A DNA stretch of 64,000 nt from Streptococcus mitis (GTDB taxonomy: Bacteria; Bacillota; Bacilli; Lactobacillales; Streptococcaceae): assembly GCA_001560895.1 (NCBI GenBank), contig CP014326.1, positions 632,001-696,000 of the forward strand, given 5' to 3'. Positions 29,601 through 38,500 of this stretch are shown in pieces. Made by a program: the position numbers and the translations under genes. The first letter of the stretch is position 1. The number at the start of each line of letters is the position of its first letter. The notes beneath the pieces were generated by a model, which worked only from the letters and a program-made list of their open reading frames with translations, did no database searches and had not been told where the DNA came from.

Positions 29601-32055
29601 ATATCCACCAGGAACTACGGTAGAAATTCCAGGAGAAAATGGAACAACAATCACAGTAACAATTGGTGACAATGGTTCAGGTGAAGTGCCAAATGACAAC
29701 CTTCCTAAGAAAGATGTCCCAGGTACAGGAACAGTAACAGAACCGAACAAGAAACCATCACAACCAGTAGATGTAACTACACCAGCTCGTAAGACACCAA
29801 CAGTAGATGTTGAACAAGATCCTAAGACAGGTGACGTTACAGTAACACCTAAGAAACCAGATGGTTCAACATATCCACCAGGAACTAAGGTAGAAATCCC
29901 AGGTGAAAATGGTCCAATCACAGTTGAAATAGGTCAAGATGGTAAAGGTAAAGTACCAAATGACAACCTTCCTAAGAAAGATGTCCCAGGAACAGGTAAG
30001 ATTACAGAACCAGGTAAACCAACAGAAGAAGTTCCTAATGTAACAACACCAGGTAAATTTACACCAGAAACACCAACAACTGAAAAACCAGGTAAGATTG
30101 AAATCACTCAACAACCAAATGGAAATGCGATTGTAACACCTAAGAAACCAGATGGCTCAACATACCCACCAGGAACTAAGGTAGAAATTCCAGGAGAAAA
30201 TGGAACAACAATCACAGTAACAATTGGTGATAACGGTTCAGGTGAAGTACCAAATGACAAACTTCCAAAAGGAAATGTCCCAGGTACAGGAACAGTAACA
30301 GAACCGAACAAGAAACCATCACAACCAGTGGATGTGACAACACCAGCTCGTAAGACACCAACAGTAGATGTTGAACAAGATCCTAAGACAGGTGACGTTA
30401 CAGTAACACCTAAGAAACCAGATGGTTCAACATATCCACCAGGAACTAAGGTAGAAATCCCAGGTAAAGATGGTAACCCAATCACAGTAACAATCGGTGA
30501 AGACGGTAAAGGTAAAGTACCAAACAGCGAATTACCAGACGGTAAAGTACCAGGTACAGCTAAGATTACAGAACCAGGTCAACCAACAGTTGAAGTTCCA
30601 GTAGAAACTCCAGCTAAGGTAACACCAGAAACACCAACAACTGAAAAACCAGGTAAGATTGAAATCACTCAACAACCAAATGGAAATGCGATTGTAACAC
30701 CTAAGAAACCAGATGGCTCAACATACCCACCAGGAACTAAGGTAGAAATTCCAGGAGAAAATGGAACAACAATCACAGTAACAATTGGTGATAACGGTTC
30801 AGGTGAAGTACCAAATGACAAACTTCCAAAAGGAAATGTCCCAGGTACAGGAACAGTAACAGAACCTAACAAGAAACCATCACAACCAGTGGATGTAACC
30901 ACACCAGCTCGTAAGACACCAAAAGTAGAGTTGGAACAAGATCCTAAGACAGGTGACGTTACAGTAACACCTAAGAAACCAGATGGCTCAACATACCCAC
31001 CAGGAACTAAGGTAGAAATCCCAGGTAAAGATGGTAACCCAATCACAGTAACAATCGGTGAAGACGGTAAAGGTAAAGTACCAAACAGTGAATTACCAGA
31101 AGGTAAAGTTCCAGGTACAGCTAAGATTACAGAACCAGGTCAACCAACAGTTGAAGTTCCAGTAGAAACTCCAGCTAAGGTAACACCAGAAACACCAACA
31201 ACTGAAAAACCAGGTAAGATTGAAATCACTCAACAACCAAATGGAAATGCGATTGTAACACCTAAGAAACCAGATGGCTCAACATACCCACCAGGAACTA
31301 AGGTAGAAATTCCAGGAGAAAATGGAACAACAATCACAGTAACAATTGGTGATAACGGTTCAGGTGAAGTGCCAAATGACAACCTTCCTAAGAAAGATGT
31401 CCCAGGTACAGGAACAGTAACAGAACCTAACAAGAAACCATCACAACCAGTAGATGTAACCACACCAGCTCGTAAGACACCAACAGTAGAGTTGGAACAA
31501 GATCCTAAGACAGGTGACGTTACAGTAACACCTAAGAAACCAGATGGATCAACATACCCACCAGGAACTAAGGTAGAAATCCCAGGTAAAGATGGCAAGA
31601 CAATCACTGTTACAATCGGTGAAGACGGTAAAGGTAAAGTACCAAACAGTGAATTACCAGACGGTAAAGTTCCAGGTACAGCTAAGATTACTGAACCAGG
31701 TCAACCAACAGTTGAAGTTCCTGATGTAACAACACCAGGTAAAGTCACACCGTCAACACCAACAGATACAAATCCAGTTGCACCAGTGACACCTGATATG
31801 CCAGTCAAACCTGATACTAATGGAGATTCTGGTCAAGATAAACCAGCACCAGCTACTCCAACTCCAAATGCAGTTACTCCGAATGCAGATCAGGTAGATA
31901 CTAAGACTACTGTTGATAATGGAGCTAAGTCAAATGATTCTCAAAATGTATTGCCAAATACAGGAACAGAATCAAATGCTGCTCTTGCATCTCTAGGACT
32001 TCTTGGACTATTGAGTGGATTTGGACTTGTAGCTCGCAAGAAAAAAGAAGACTAA
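20623..32055 (+). CDS. Giant LPXTG surface protein (3810 residues) with 187-residue repeat stalk
   Basis: The domain order starts with a YSIRK signal (FSIRK 22-26, cleavage after about A49). A helical region with FIVAR-like character follows (about 105-290), including a QVDK minisatellite. A head domain (about 300-560) contains YDVFFNNNGQ...SYQQAY and HMHLKAKL...THQSYTF. Several Ig-like units follow (about 590-1330), then a unit ending in the calcium loop DTDGDGIPD. From residue 1573 to about 3710 runs a stalk of 187-residue repeats, each with two halves containing YPPGTxVEIPGxxG. It ends with LPNTG at 3777, a membrane helix and RKKKED. It should be exported at the septum through the YSIRK signal and anchored by sortase. 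The head is probably the ligand-binding part; the ligand is unknown. Start ATG 20623 has a strong AAGGAGG. Confidence 0.85.
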   Translation: MENKSNSLNRIKRQQREKVLRFSIRKYSFGAASVAVAALMFLGARVASADSLVDKTSQLNAGVVNPKDKVDLPEDVTESTANKVDEGHKSPENQVPAVPANNAPTVDKAKLRKVVEELNALLSTKLNLDESVVSPVKDRLQKGKEALESSELAQKDIDKLAELLSKDVTVVSAAKEATEVQVDKQVDKQVDKQVDKTEKQADNLANQSSPEVSASEESQTVSAKKDALKVSVDQLKAAVLELPEQETSKEVLEKANELLGLAQGVLENTTVSLNEVEDMNKLVKRMFNSVKNATTRLSSGSHDPRNGKSMGQGTGGRAATVSSRWTNQDNLLSYQRFYGSDRDGNKRNNDRQFVEQKVDMTGRIETIDGQKYVVYDVFFNNNGQNIAEHSYQQAYRLLLQPKILDLQPNGYYKTDAIRDLYFEIYRRNNQNEGGTLSQNPEKFHLERKLNYHFANDNERSQNGFTYFNSAGVRASGDHWKDMRDIFKANQYEPDLEKAVKLEGNHKDKSYGLGLKTNDKTAAVHMHLKAKLRPDVTDEEVRQAFTIGVASSFGLTTHQSYTFVSGKEPNENVEPTVKQSTKYPIIGKEVTKKVGESLGNLNKPVEIGFVTGKDGSTSFPNNTSWDWPDGQPNTGTAGVFKRQVKATYSDNTSNTTTATLKVIPHKPAIDQSSVNEKAGKTGQEVTVNVGNGVPDGSTVNLYEGKTLIGTGKTTGGTAKITVEGALPEKPITAETVVNNGETVTSERSTPVKPTPERDTQKPTLEISRKSQTVVEGEKVTFTITARDNKVVTIEGKDFTDKYGDRLLSRQATNNKVKITDTEKIIEITITTKKEDVGKPHEITFGAHDDAGNKADPVKFTFNVTPRDNQKPIVEVGGIRLTENEPQSAQFYVYRGATFNPTVKAWDNSGNITSMSVENLPNGSKVQTYTPQTGKDGSTEDKKYTTSLSTGTVADTQTLGDHVAKFKISDGVNSATYLMKYKVVDVVVENTPKTVELNSKSGDPNEYLNTAGKQDKSGKPVVESQADVHFPGGMKFRWDDAKGSDTNLTLSKVGKQTHKAIAVFPKNPSQRGSVQVFAPEKAERNVVFNVVDNEKPKASLNGKELSETANEPIFTVYRGATFNPELKVSDNSGVISKVEVKGGLPKGVNPSTFTAQTGKTEATPYAERLSSGAVLDTETLGVHESTIHVEGSNPSDSRDFKFKYRVVDIETKNVDKNGIAKVPVASTLNKDNSSKNIDAHNYLKVVDSEDKADRGNNYLPSGMTWTWKDRNGVNKDRGTTLDNSGKYTRTATAIFPGTKANNMTDDTSTTRDVFAPAEIKRKVILAVTPTAPTVEGKENGSVTITPPKQPDSTNQQDIDKITLTYTPTGKTSPETVTVTKSGSKWTVNGKSDDKVSVSPEGVVTISDAEIADKTEVTAKVSKNIDGVLTLESPVARGTANGPLAAEVTNPAPVPEKAQITPVTVVTPNKPGSSITVDGPVNGLTVDDEGKLKGKPEVNDWKPKEEERTVEIPVKVTKGGETVTVKVPVPILRDTDGDGIPDKEDSDDDNDGIPDEEEIKNGTDPKTPTTQTPVEIEITPQPNGDAIVTPKKPGGGTYPPGTKVEIPGEDGNTITVEIGKDGSGKVPNDKLPKKAVPGTGTVTEPNKKPSQPVNVTTPARKTPTIELKPDPKTGDVTVTPQRPGGGTYPPGTTVEIPGEDGPITVEIGKDGSGKVPNDKLPKKDVPGTGKITEPGKPAVEVPNVTTPAKVTPETPETEKPVEIEITPQPNGDAIVTPKKPGGGTYPPGTKVEIPGEDGNTITVEIGKDGSGKVPNDKLPKKAVPGTGTVTEPNKKPSQPVNVTTPARKTPTIELKPDPKTGDVTVTPQRPGGGTYPPGTTVEIPGEDGPITVEIGKDGKGKVPNDKLPKKDVPGTGKITEPGKPAVEVPNVTTPAKVTPETPETEKPVEIEITPQPNGDAIVTPKKPGGGTYPPGTKVEIPGEDGNTITVEIGKDGSGKVPNDKLPKKAVPGTGTVTEPNKKPSQPVNVTTPARKTPTIELKPDPKTGDVTVTPQRPGGGTYPPGTTVEIPGEDGPITVEIGKDGSGKVPNDKLPKKDVPGTGKITEPGKPAVEVPNVTTPAKVTPETPETEKPVEIEITPQPNGDAIVTPKKPGGGTYPPGTKVEIPGEDGNIITVEIGKDGSGKVPNDKLPKKAVPGTGTVTEPNKKPSQPVNVTTPARKTPTIELKPDPKTGDVTVTPQRPGGGTYPPGTTVEIPGEDGPITVEIGKDGKGKVPNDKLPKKDVPGTGKITEPGKPAVEVPNVTTPAKVTPETPETEKPVEIEITPQPNGDAIVTPKKPGGGTYPPGTKVEIPGEDGNTITVEIGKDGSGKVPNDKLPKKAVPGTGTVTEPNKKPSQPVNVTTPARKTPTIELKPDPKTGDVTVTPQRPGGGTYPPGTTVEIPGEDGPITVEIGKDGKGKVPNDKLPKKDVPGTGKITEPGKPAVEVPNVTTPAKVTPETPETEKPVEIEITPQPNGDAIVTPKKPGGGTYPPGTKVEIPGEDGNTITVEIGKDGSGKVPNDKLPKKAVPGTGTVTEPNKKPSQPVNVTTPARKTPTIELKPDPKTGDVTVTPQRPGGGTYPPGTTVEIPGEDGPITVEIGKDGKGKVPNDKLPKKDVPGTGKITEPGKPAVEVPNVTTPAKVTPETPETEKPVEIEITPQPNGDAIVTPKKPGGGTYPPGTKVEIPGEDGNTITVEIGKDGSGKVPNDKLPKKAVPGTGTVTEPNKKPSQPVNVTTPARKTPTIELKPDPKTGDVTVTPQRPGGGTYPPGTTVEIPGEDGPITVEIGKDGKGKVPNDKLPKKDVPGTGKITEPGKPAVEVPNVTTPAKVTPETPETEKPVEIEITPQPNGDAIVTPKKPGGGTYPPGTKVEIPGEDGNTITVEIGKDGSGKVPNDKLPKKAIPGTGTVTEPNKKPSQPVDVTTPARKTPTLDVEQDPKTGDVTVTPQRPGGGTYPPGTTVEIPGENGTTITVTIGDNGSGEVPNDNLPKKDVPGTGTVTEPNKKPSQPVDVTTPARKTPTVDVEQDPKTGDVTVTPKKPDGSTYPPGTKVEIPGENGPITVEIGQDGKGKVPNDNLPKKDVPGTGKITEPGKPTEEVPNVTTPGKFTPETPTTEKPGKIEITQQPNGNAIVTPKKPDGSTYPPGTKVEIPGENGTTITVTIGDNGSGEVPNDKLPKGNVPGTGTVTEPNKKPSQPVDVTTPARKTPTVDVEQDPKTGDVTVTPKKPDGSTYPPGTKVEIPGKDGNPITVTIGEDGKGKVPNSELPDGKVPGTAKITEPGQPTVEVPVETPAKVTPETPTTEKPGKIEITQQPNGNAIVTPKKPDGSTYPPGTKVEIPGENGTTITVTIGDNGSGEVPNDKLPKGNVPGTGTVTEPNKKPSQPVDVTTPARKTPKVELEQDPKTGDVTVTPKKPDGSTYPPGTKVEIPGKDGNPITVTIGEDGKGKVPNSELPEGKVPGTAKITEPGQPTVEVPVETPAKVTPETPTTEKPGKIEITQQPNGNAIVTPKKPDGSTYPPGTKVEIPGENGTTITVTIGDNGSGEVPNDNLPKKDVPGTGTVTEPNKKPSQPVDVTTPARKTPTVELEQDPKTGDVTVTPKKPDGSTYPPGTKVEIPGKDGKTITVTIGEDGKGKVPNSELPDGKVPGTAKITEPGQPTVEVPDVTTPGKVTPSTPTDTNPVAPVTPDMPVKPDTNGDSGQDKPAPATPTPNAVTPNADQVDTKTTVDNGAKSNDSQNVLPNTGTESNAALASLGLLGLLSGFGLVARKKKED
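21163..21210 (+). repeat. 12-nt minisatellite encoding QVDK x4
   Basis: CAAGTAGATAAA is repeated four times in tandem, keeping the frame. The paralogue at 33113 has a single QVDK followed by QADK. It is a likely site of copy-number variation between strains. Confidence 0.85.
25339..31770 (+). repeat. 561-nt repeat array in the second giant gene
   Basis: Nearly identical 561-nt units start at 25339, 25900, 26461, 27022, 27583, 28144, 28705 and 29266. An irregular segment follows, then three diverged units 561 nt apart (about 30093, 30654, 31215). Each unit holds an A half (PQPNGDAIVTPKKPGGGTYP) and a B half (PDPKTGDVTVTPQRPGGGTY). The near-identity of the first eight points to recent amplification or gene conversion. 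Assembly copy number should be treated with caution. Confidence 0.9.
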
Positions 32056-32116
32056 ACATTTAGTCAAAATATGAACTGTTCACTGTTAAGTAGACAATGA
32101 ATAGAAAAGATTAAAC

Positions 32117-32166
32117 AACGGCTTTGTTCCTCGTTTTAAGAGGTACAAGGCCGTTGTTGTGTTTTT
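32117..32166 (+). terminator. Terminator of the second giant gene
   Basis: AACGGCTTTGT (32117-32127) pairs with ACAAGGCCGTT (32145-32155), with inner CCTC/GAGG, and is followed by GTTGTGTTTTT. It is homologous to the hairpin at 19876. Confidence 0.65.
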
Positions 32167-32431
32167 GGAAAGTAGATGCTAATCTTTGTACTAAGAAGCT
32201 CTCAATTGGGTACGCTATTAATTGGGATATGGAGTGAGTCATTTGTTACCATTAAATTTTTTAGGTGATTATTTTTTACTATTAAAAATGACGATGAATT
32301 ATCTGATACGATAAGTGGTTACAGATTTATTTTAAAGCTAGAGAGTTTGTCTATTCAAAACATAACATAATAACATTTTATGTATAGTTAAACAATTTAT
32401 CCTTTATTCTATGGAATAAAACAGTTTTGTC
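32167..32431. other. AT-rich spacer without a recognised gene
   Basis: Part of the 532-nt gap between giant genes 2 and 3. No reading frame, RNA gene or repeat element is visible. Confidence 0.6.
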
Positions 32432-32460
32432 TTGTGTAAATATATTAAAAATGGTATAAT
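32432..32460 (+). promoter_or_regulatory. Promoter of the third giant gene
   Basis: TTGTGT (32432-32437), a 17-nt spacer ending TGG, then TATAAT (32455-32460). Confidence 0.7.
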
Positions 32461-32587
32461 CGAGCTGTGATAGCTGTGATGTGTAAACATGCTCATCATA
32501 GTAGGCTTCATGGGTGCGTTACTATAAGAAGTGTAGCCATGAAGAATACTTTTAATTTGATTTTGTGTTTTAACATAAGGAGGAACA
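32461..32587 (+). promoter_or_regulatory. Structured 5' leader of the third giant gene
   Basis: Hairpin 1 is CTGTGATG/CATCATAG (32474-32481 with 32494-32501). Hairpin 2 is CTTCATGG/CCATGAAG (32506-32513 with 32537-32544). Both occupy the places of the two hairpins in the second gene's leader but with changed sequences. Both leaders end in the same AACATAAGGAGGAACA before ATG. Confidence 0.5.
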
Positions 32588-35500
32588 ATGGAAAATAAAT
32601 CAAATTCGCTCAATAGAATCAAGCGCCAGCAACGTGAAAAAGTTTTGCGCTTTTCTATTCGTAAGTATAGTTTCGGTGCCGCTTCAGTAGCTGTTGCAGC
32701 GCTGATGTTTTTGGGTGCCCGCGCTGCGAGTGCGGATAGTCTAGTTGACAAGACTTCACAACTTAATACAGGTGTAGTGAACCCTAAAGATAAGGTCGAT
32801 TCGCCTGTGGATGTTGCAGCATCTACTGACAATAAAGTAGACGCAGAAAATCAAGCGCTTACAACTGCTGCACCTAGCGCGTCTACAGTTGATAAAGCCA
32901 AGTTGAAAAAAGTAGTTGAAGAATTAAATGCTCTTCTTTCAACTAAATTAAATCTTGACGAGTCAGTAGTATCGCCTGTTAAAGACAGACTTCAAAAAGG
33001 GAAAGAAGCCCTAGAAAGTTCTGAGCTAGCTCAAAAGGATATCGATGAACTTGTAGAACTCTTGTCTAAAGATGTGACAGTTGTATCAGCTGCTAAGGAA
33101 GTAACTGAGGTTCAAGTTGATAAACAAGCAGATAAAACTGAGAAGCCAGCCGACAATCTAGCAAGTCAAACTTCTCCTGAAGTAAGCGCAAGCGAAGAGA
33201 ACCAAACTGTATCAACTAAAAAAGATTCTTTGAAAGTATCTGTAGATCAATTGCAGGCAGCTGTTTTGGAATTGCCTGAGCAGGAGACCAGCAAAGAAGT
33301 TCTTGAAAAAGCCAATGAACTATTGGGCTTGGCACAAGGTGTTCTTGAAAATACAACAGTTTCTTTGACCGATGTTGAAGATATGACAAAACGTGTGAAG
33401 AGAATGTTTAACTCTGTTAAAAACGCTACAACACGTTTGACTTCAGGTGCTCGTGACTCACGTAATGGCAAGAGCATGGCTCAAGGTACAAACTTTAGAG
33501 CAAATGGTGAAATTAATCAAGGTGCTTTAACTAATGTTAAATATTTTGCTTCTGTCGATCCGAGAGAGAACGGTGGACGAAGAACAATAAATGATAATCC
33601 TGAGTTTACTAGAAATAAGACTGATATTAAGGCAACTTATGTACAAGATAGTGAAGGTAAATGGATCGTCTATGATGTCTTTTTCAATAACGATGGGAAA
33701 AAGATGACGGAAAGTTCATACCAACAACAGTATTATTTCCAAGCACCATTTAATATCATGGATCCTTCTAATACAGTAAGAGATTTAAGGTTCACACGTT
33801 ATAGTCCTAAGAATCCAAATGCTGGTAAAAAACTTTCTGATGGATTTGAAGCGTTTAATCAATATGGGAACACAGCTTATATCTCAAATCCATGGGGACA
33901 ACAATACAAAATTTTTAATAATGATGGATACTCATTTTACGATCCAAGTTCAGGGGTAACTCGTAATGATCAAAGAAAGGATGTATTTAAGAACAACGAA
34001 AATGATCCTACATTAAACACACTTACGAAAGATAAAAATGGAAAATATCCTAAATTATCATATTATTTAGGTGTCAAATTAGGAAGAGAGAGTACAAACT
34101 ATGCTATGCATATGCATGCTAAGATTAAAATAAGAGATAATGTGACTCCTCAAGAAGCAGCTCAATACGGTCGTGTCTATGCAGCCTCAACAACATCAGG
34201 ATGGACTACTAATCAGTCTTATATTATGGGGGCAACAGGTTCTCGTTTACAAAATGATCCAGATGCACCAAAAGATCCAATTAAAGGTTTAACCGTTACA
34301 AAAACAGTTGGAGATGACGCAGGAGACCCAATAAACCCTGTATCTTCAGGTTATGTTAAACATGGAAAAAACGGAACTTTCCCTCCAGGTATGAACTGGA
34401 CTTGGAAAGATAATAAGTCACCAAGTACAGCAGAAGCCGGAGTATTCAAGTATAAATCTATTGCAACTTATAAAGATGGTTCAAGTTCAGAAGATAAAAA
34501 TTCTGGTTCAGATGGAACAGTTACATTAAACGTTAAACCAAAACAACCGACGATTACATCAAGTGTTGCCAATAAAAAAGGCTTACCAGGTCAACAAATT
34601 ACTGTAAATGTCGGAACCGGCGTGCCAAACGGTTCGACAGTGAAACTTTATGATGGTAATAGAGTTATTGGAACTGGAACAACTAATGGACAGACTGCTA
34701 CAGTTACAGTTACAGAAGCTTTACCAGGAAATCCTATTAAGGCTGAAACAGTAGTTACTAATGCTAATGGAACAGTAACTTCTGATAAAAGTAACCCTGT
34801 TACTCCAACAGAAGCACCAGATAACCAACCACCTACATTAACAATCTCACCAGCTAGCCAAAACGTAGTAGAAGGTAAAACAGTAACCTTCACAGTAACA
34901 GCAAGAGACGATAAACATGTTAATTTTGATCCTAGTGATTTAACAACGAAATATGGTAAGAGACTTATTACAGGGAATGTATCTGCAACTCCATTAACAA
35001 ACACGGATACTGAACAATCAAGACGAATTACAATTACAACAACTGCAGAAGATGTTGGTAAAACGAATACGATTACATTTAAGGCTACTGATAATGCAGG
35101 TCACGCAGCTAAACCAGTAACATTTACTTTCACTGTAACATCTCGTGACAAGATAGCTCCAACAATTACAGCAGGTGATGCTACAGTAACTAAAAACGAA
35201 CCAATCACGCCAATCCCTGTAACAGCTGTAGATAATCCAGGTGGAGTTGGAATGCGTGATAATAATCCAATTGAGGTAAGCAATTTACCACAAGGATTAA
35301 AATATGAAAATGGCAAAATTACAGGAACTACGAATGCCAAAACAGGATTCTATACTGTAAAAATTAAAGCATATGATAAAAATAATAATTCTTCAGAAAA
35401 AACAATAAGAATTACTGTTCAAGAGCAAGCTAGCAAATATAATCCGACAGGAGACACGTTAACTGTAAACCAAGGTCAGCCAATCACAGATGATGCAGTA

Positions 35501-38500
35501 AAAGCAAAAGTGAAGAACTATGCACCAGGAACATTAACGGTACAAAGTAAACCAACTTCAACTGCAACAGCAGGAAATGCAGGAAATGCGGTAGTAAAAG
35601 TAACCTATTCAGATGGATCAAGTGATACTGTAAATGTACCAGTTACAGTAAAAGACGTAACAGGACCAACAATCACAGCCAATGATACAACTGTAACTAA
35701 AAACGAGCCAATTACACCAATCCCTGTAACAGCTGTAGATAATACAGGTGGTGTTGGAATGCGTGATAATAATCCAATTCAGGTAAGCAATTTACCACAA
35801 GGATTAAAATACGAAAATGGTCAAATTACAGGAACTACGAATGCTAAAACAGGATTCTATACAGTACGAATCACAGCATACGATAAAAACAATACGCCAT
35901 CAACCAAAGCAATCAGAATCACTGTTCAAGAGCAAGCTAGCAAATATAATCCGACAGGAGACACGTTAACAGTTAACCAAGGTCAGCCAATCACAGATGA
36001 AGCAGTAAAAGCAAAAGTAACAAATTATGGCCCTGGAACATTGACAGTAGAAAGCAAACCAACTTCAACTGCAACAGCAGGAAATGCAGGAAATGCGGTA
36101 GTTAAAGTTACATATCCAGATGGATCAAGTGATACTGTAGATGTACCAGTTACAGTAAAAGACGTAACAGGCCCAACAATTACAGCAGAAAGCGCAATAG
36201 TAACTAAAAACACACCAATCACACCAATTCCTGTAACAGCTGTAGATAATACAGGTGGAGTTGGAATGCGTGATAATAATCCAATTCAGGTAAGCAATTT
36301 ACCACAAGGATTAAAATACGAAAATGGTCAAATTACAGGAACTACGAACGCTAAGACAGGTTACTATACTGTAAAAATCACAGCGTATGATAAGAACAAT
36401 ACGCCATCAACCAAATCAATCAGAATCACTGTTCAAGATCAGTTAGCAGGAACAGTAACAGGAAAAACTGTCCCAGAAAAAACACCAGTACCAGCAAATA
36501 CTAAGGTAGTAACACCAAATAGACCAGGTACAACGATTACAACAGATAAACCAGTAAATGGTTTAACAGTTGATAACGGCGGAAATCTAGTAGGAACACC
36601 AACAGTAGACAATTGGGAACCAAAAGAAGAAGAACGCACAGTCGAAATTCCAGTTAAAGTTAAAAATGGTGACGAAGAAGTTGTAGTGGATGTTCCTATA
36701 ACAATCCAACGCGATACAGATGGAGACGGCATTCCAGATGTGACTGATCCAGACGATGACAACGATGGAATTCCAGATACAGAAGATGCAAATCCAAAAG
36801 TAGCTGATAAATTAACAGGAACAGTAACAGGAAAAACTGTACCAGAGAAAACACCTGTCCCAGCGAATACTAAGGTAGTAACACCAAACAAACCAGGTAC
36901 AACGATTACAACAGATAAACCAGTAAATGGTTTAACAGTTGATAACGGCGGAAATCTAGTTGGAACACCAACAGTAGACAATTGGGAACCAAAAGAAGAA
37001 GAACGTACAGTTGAAATTCCAGTTAAACTGAAAAAAGGTACAGAAGAAGTTGTAGTTAAAGTTCCAGTTAAAATTCAACGCGATACAGATGGAGACGGTA
37101 TTCCAGATGTGACTGATCCAGACGATGACAACGATGGAATTCCAGATACAGAAGATGCAAATCCAAAAGTAGCTGATAAATTAACAGGAACAGTAACAGG
37201 AAAAACTGTACCAGAGAAAACACCTGTCCCAGCGAATACTAAGGTAGTAACACCAAACAAACCAGGTACAACGATTACAACAGATAAACCAGTAAATGGT
37301 TTAACAGTTGATAACGGCGGAAATCTAGTTGGAACACCAACAGTAGACAATTGGGAACCAAAAGAAGAAGAACGTACAGTAGAGATTCCAGTTAAACTGA
37401 AAAAAGGCACAGAAGAAGTTGTAGTTAAAGTTCCAGTTAAAATTCAACGCGATACAGATGGAGACGGTATTCCAGATGTGACTGATCCAGACGATGACAA
37501 CGATGGAATTCCAGATACAGAAGATGCAAATCCAAAAGTAGCGGATAAATTAACAGGAACAGTAACAGAAAAAACTGTCCCAGAAAAAACACCGGTACCA
37601 GCAAATACTAAGGTAATCACACCAAACAAACCAGGTACAACGATTACAACAGATAAACCAGTAAATGGTTTAACAGTGGATAATGACGGAAATCTAGTAG
37701 GAACACCAACAGTAGATAATTGGGAACCAAAAGAAGAAGAACGCACAGTCGAAATTCCAGTTAAACTGAAAAAAGGCACAGAAGAAGTTGTAGTCAAAGT
37801 TCCAGTTAAAATTCAACGTGATACAGATGGAGACGGTATTCCAGATGTGACTGATCCAGACGATGACAACGATGGAATTCCAGATGAGGAAGAAATCACA
37901 AATGGAACAGATCCTAAGACACCAACAACTCAAACTCCTACAATCGAAATTACTCAACAACCAAATGGAAATGCGATTGTAACACCTAAGAAACCAGATG
38001 GAAAACCATATCCACCAGGAACTAAGGTAGAAATCCCAGGTAAAGATAAGGATCACCCAATCACAGTAACAATCGGTGACAATGGATCAGGTGAAGTACC
38101 AAATGACAAACTTCCTAAGAAAGCTGTTCCAGGAAAAGGAACAGTAACAGAACCTAATAAGAACCCATCAAAACCAGTAGATGTAACAACACCAGCTCAT
38201 AAGACACCAAAACTAGAGTTGGATCAAGATCCTGAGACAGGTGACGTAACAGTAACACCTAAGAAACCAGATGGTTCAACATTCCCACCAGGAACTAAGG
38301 TAGAAATCCCAGGTGAAAATGGTCCAATCACAGTAACAATCGGTGAAGACGGAAAAGGTAAAGTACCAAACAGTGAATTACCAGAAGGAAAAGTCCCAGG
38401 AACAGGTAAGATTACAGAGCCAGGTAAACCAACGGAAGAAGTTCCAGTTGAAACACCAGGTAAGATAACGCCAGGTGCTCCAACAACAGAACAACCAGTT

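Noticed and set aside
25323-29921. A 1532-codon open frame on the minus strand through the second giant gene, with similar shorter ones in giants 1 and 3
   Set aside because: It mirrors the 561-nt repeats. If one unit lacks a stop in an antisense frame, every unit does, since the period is a multiple of three. There is no ribosome binding site or promoter, and the composition (Ser/Val/Gly/Pro) is the reverse of the sense codons.
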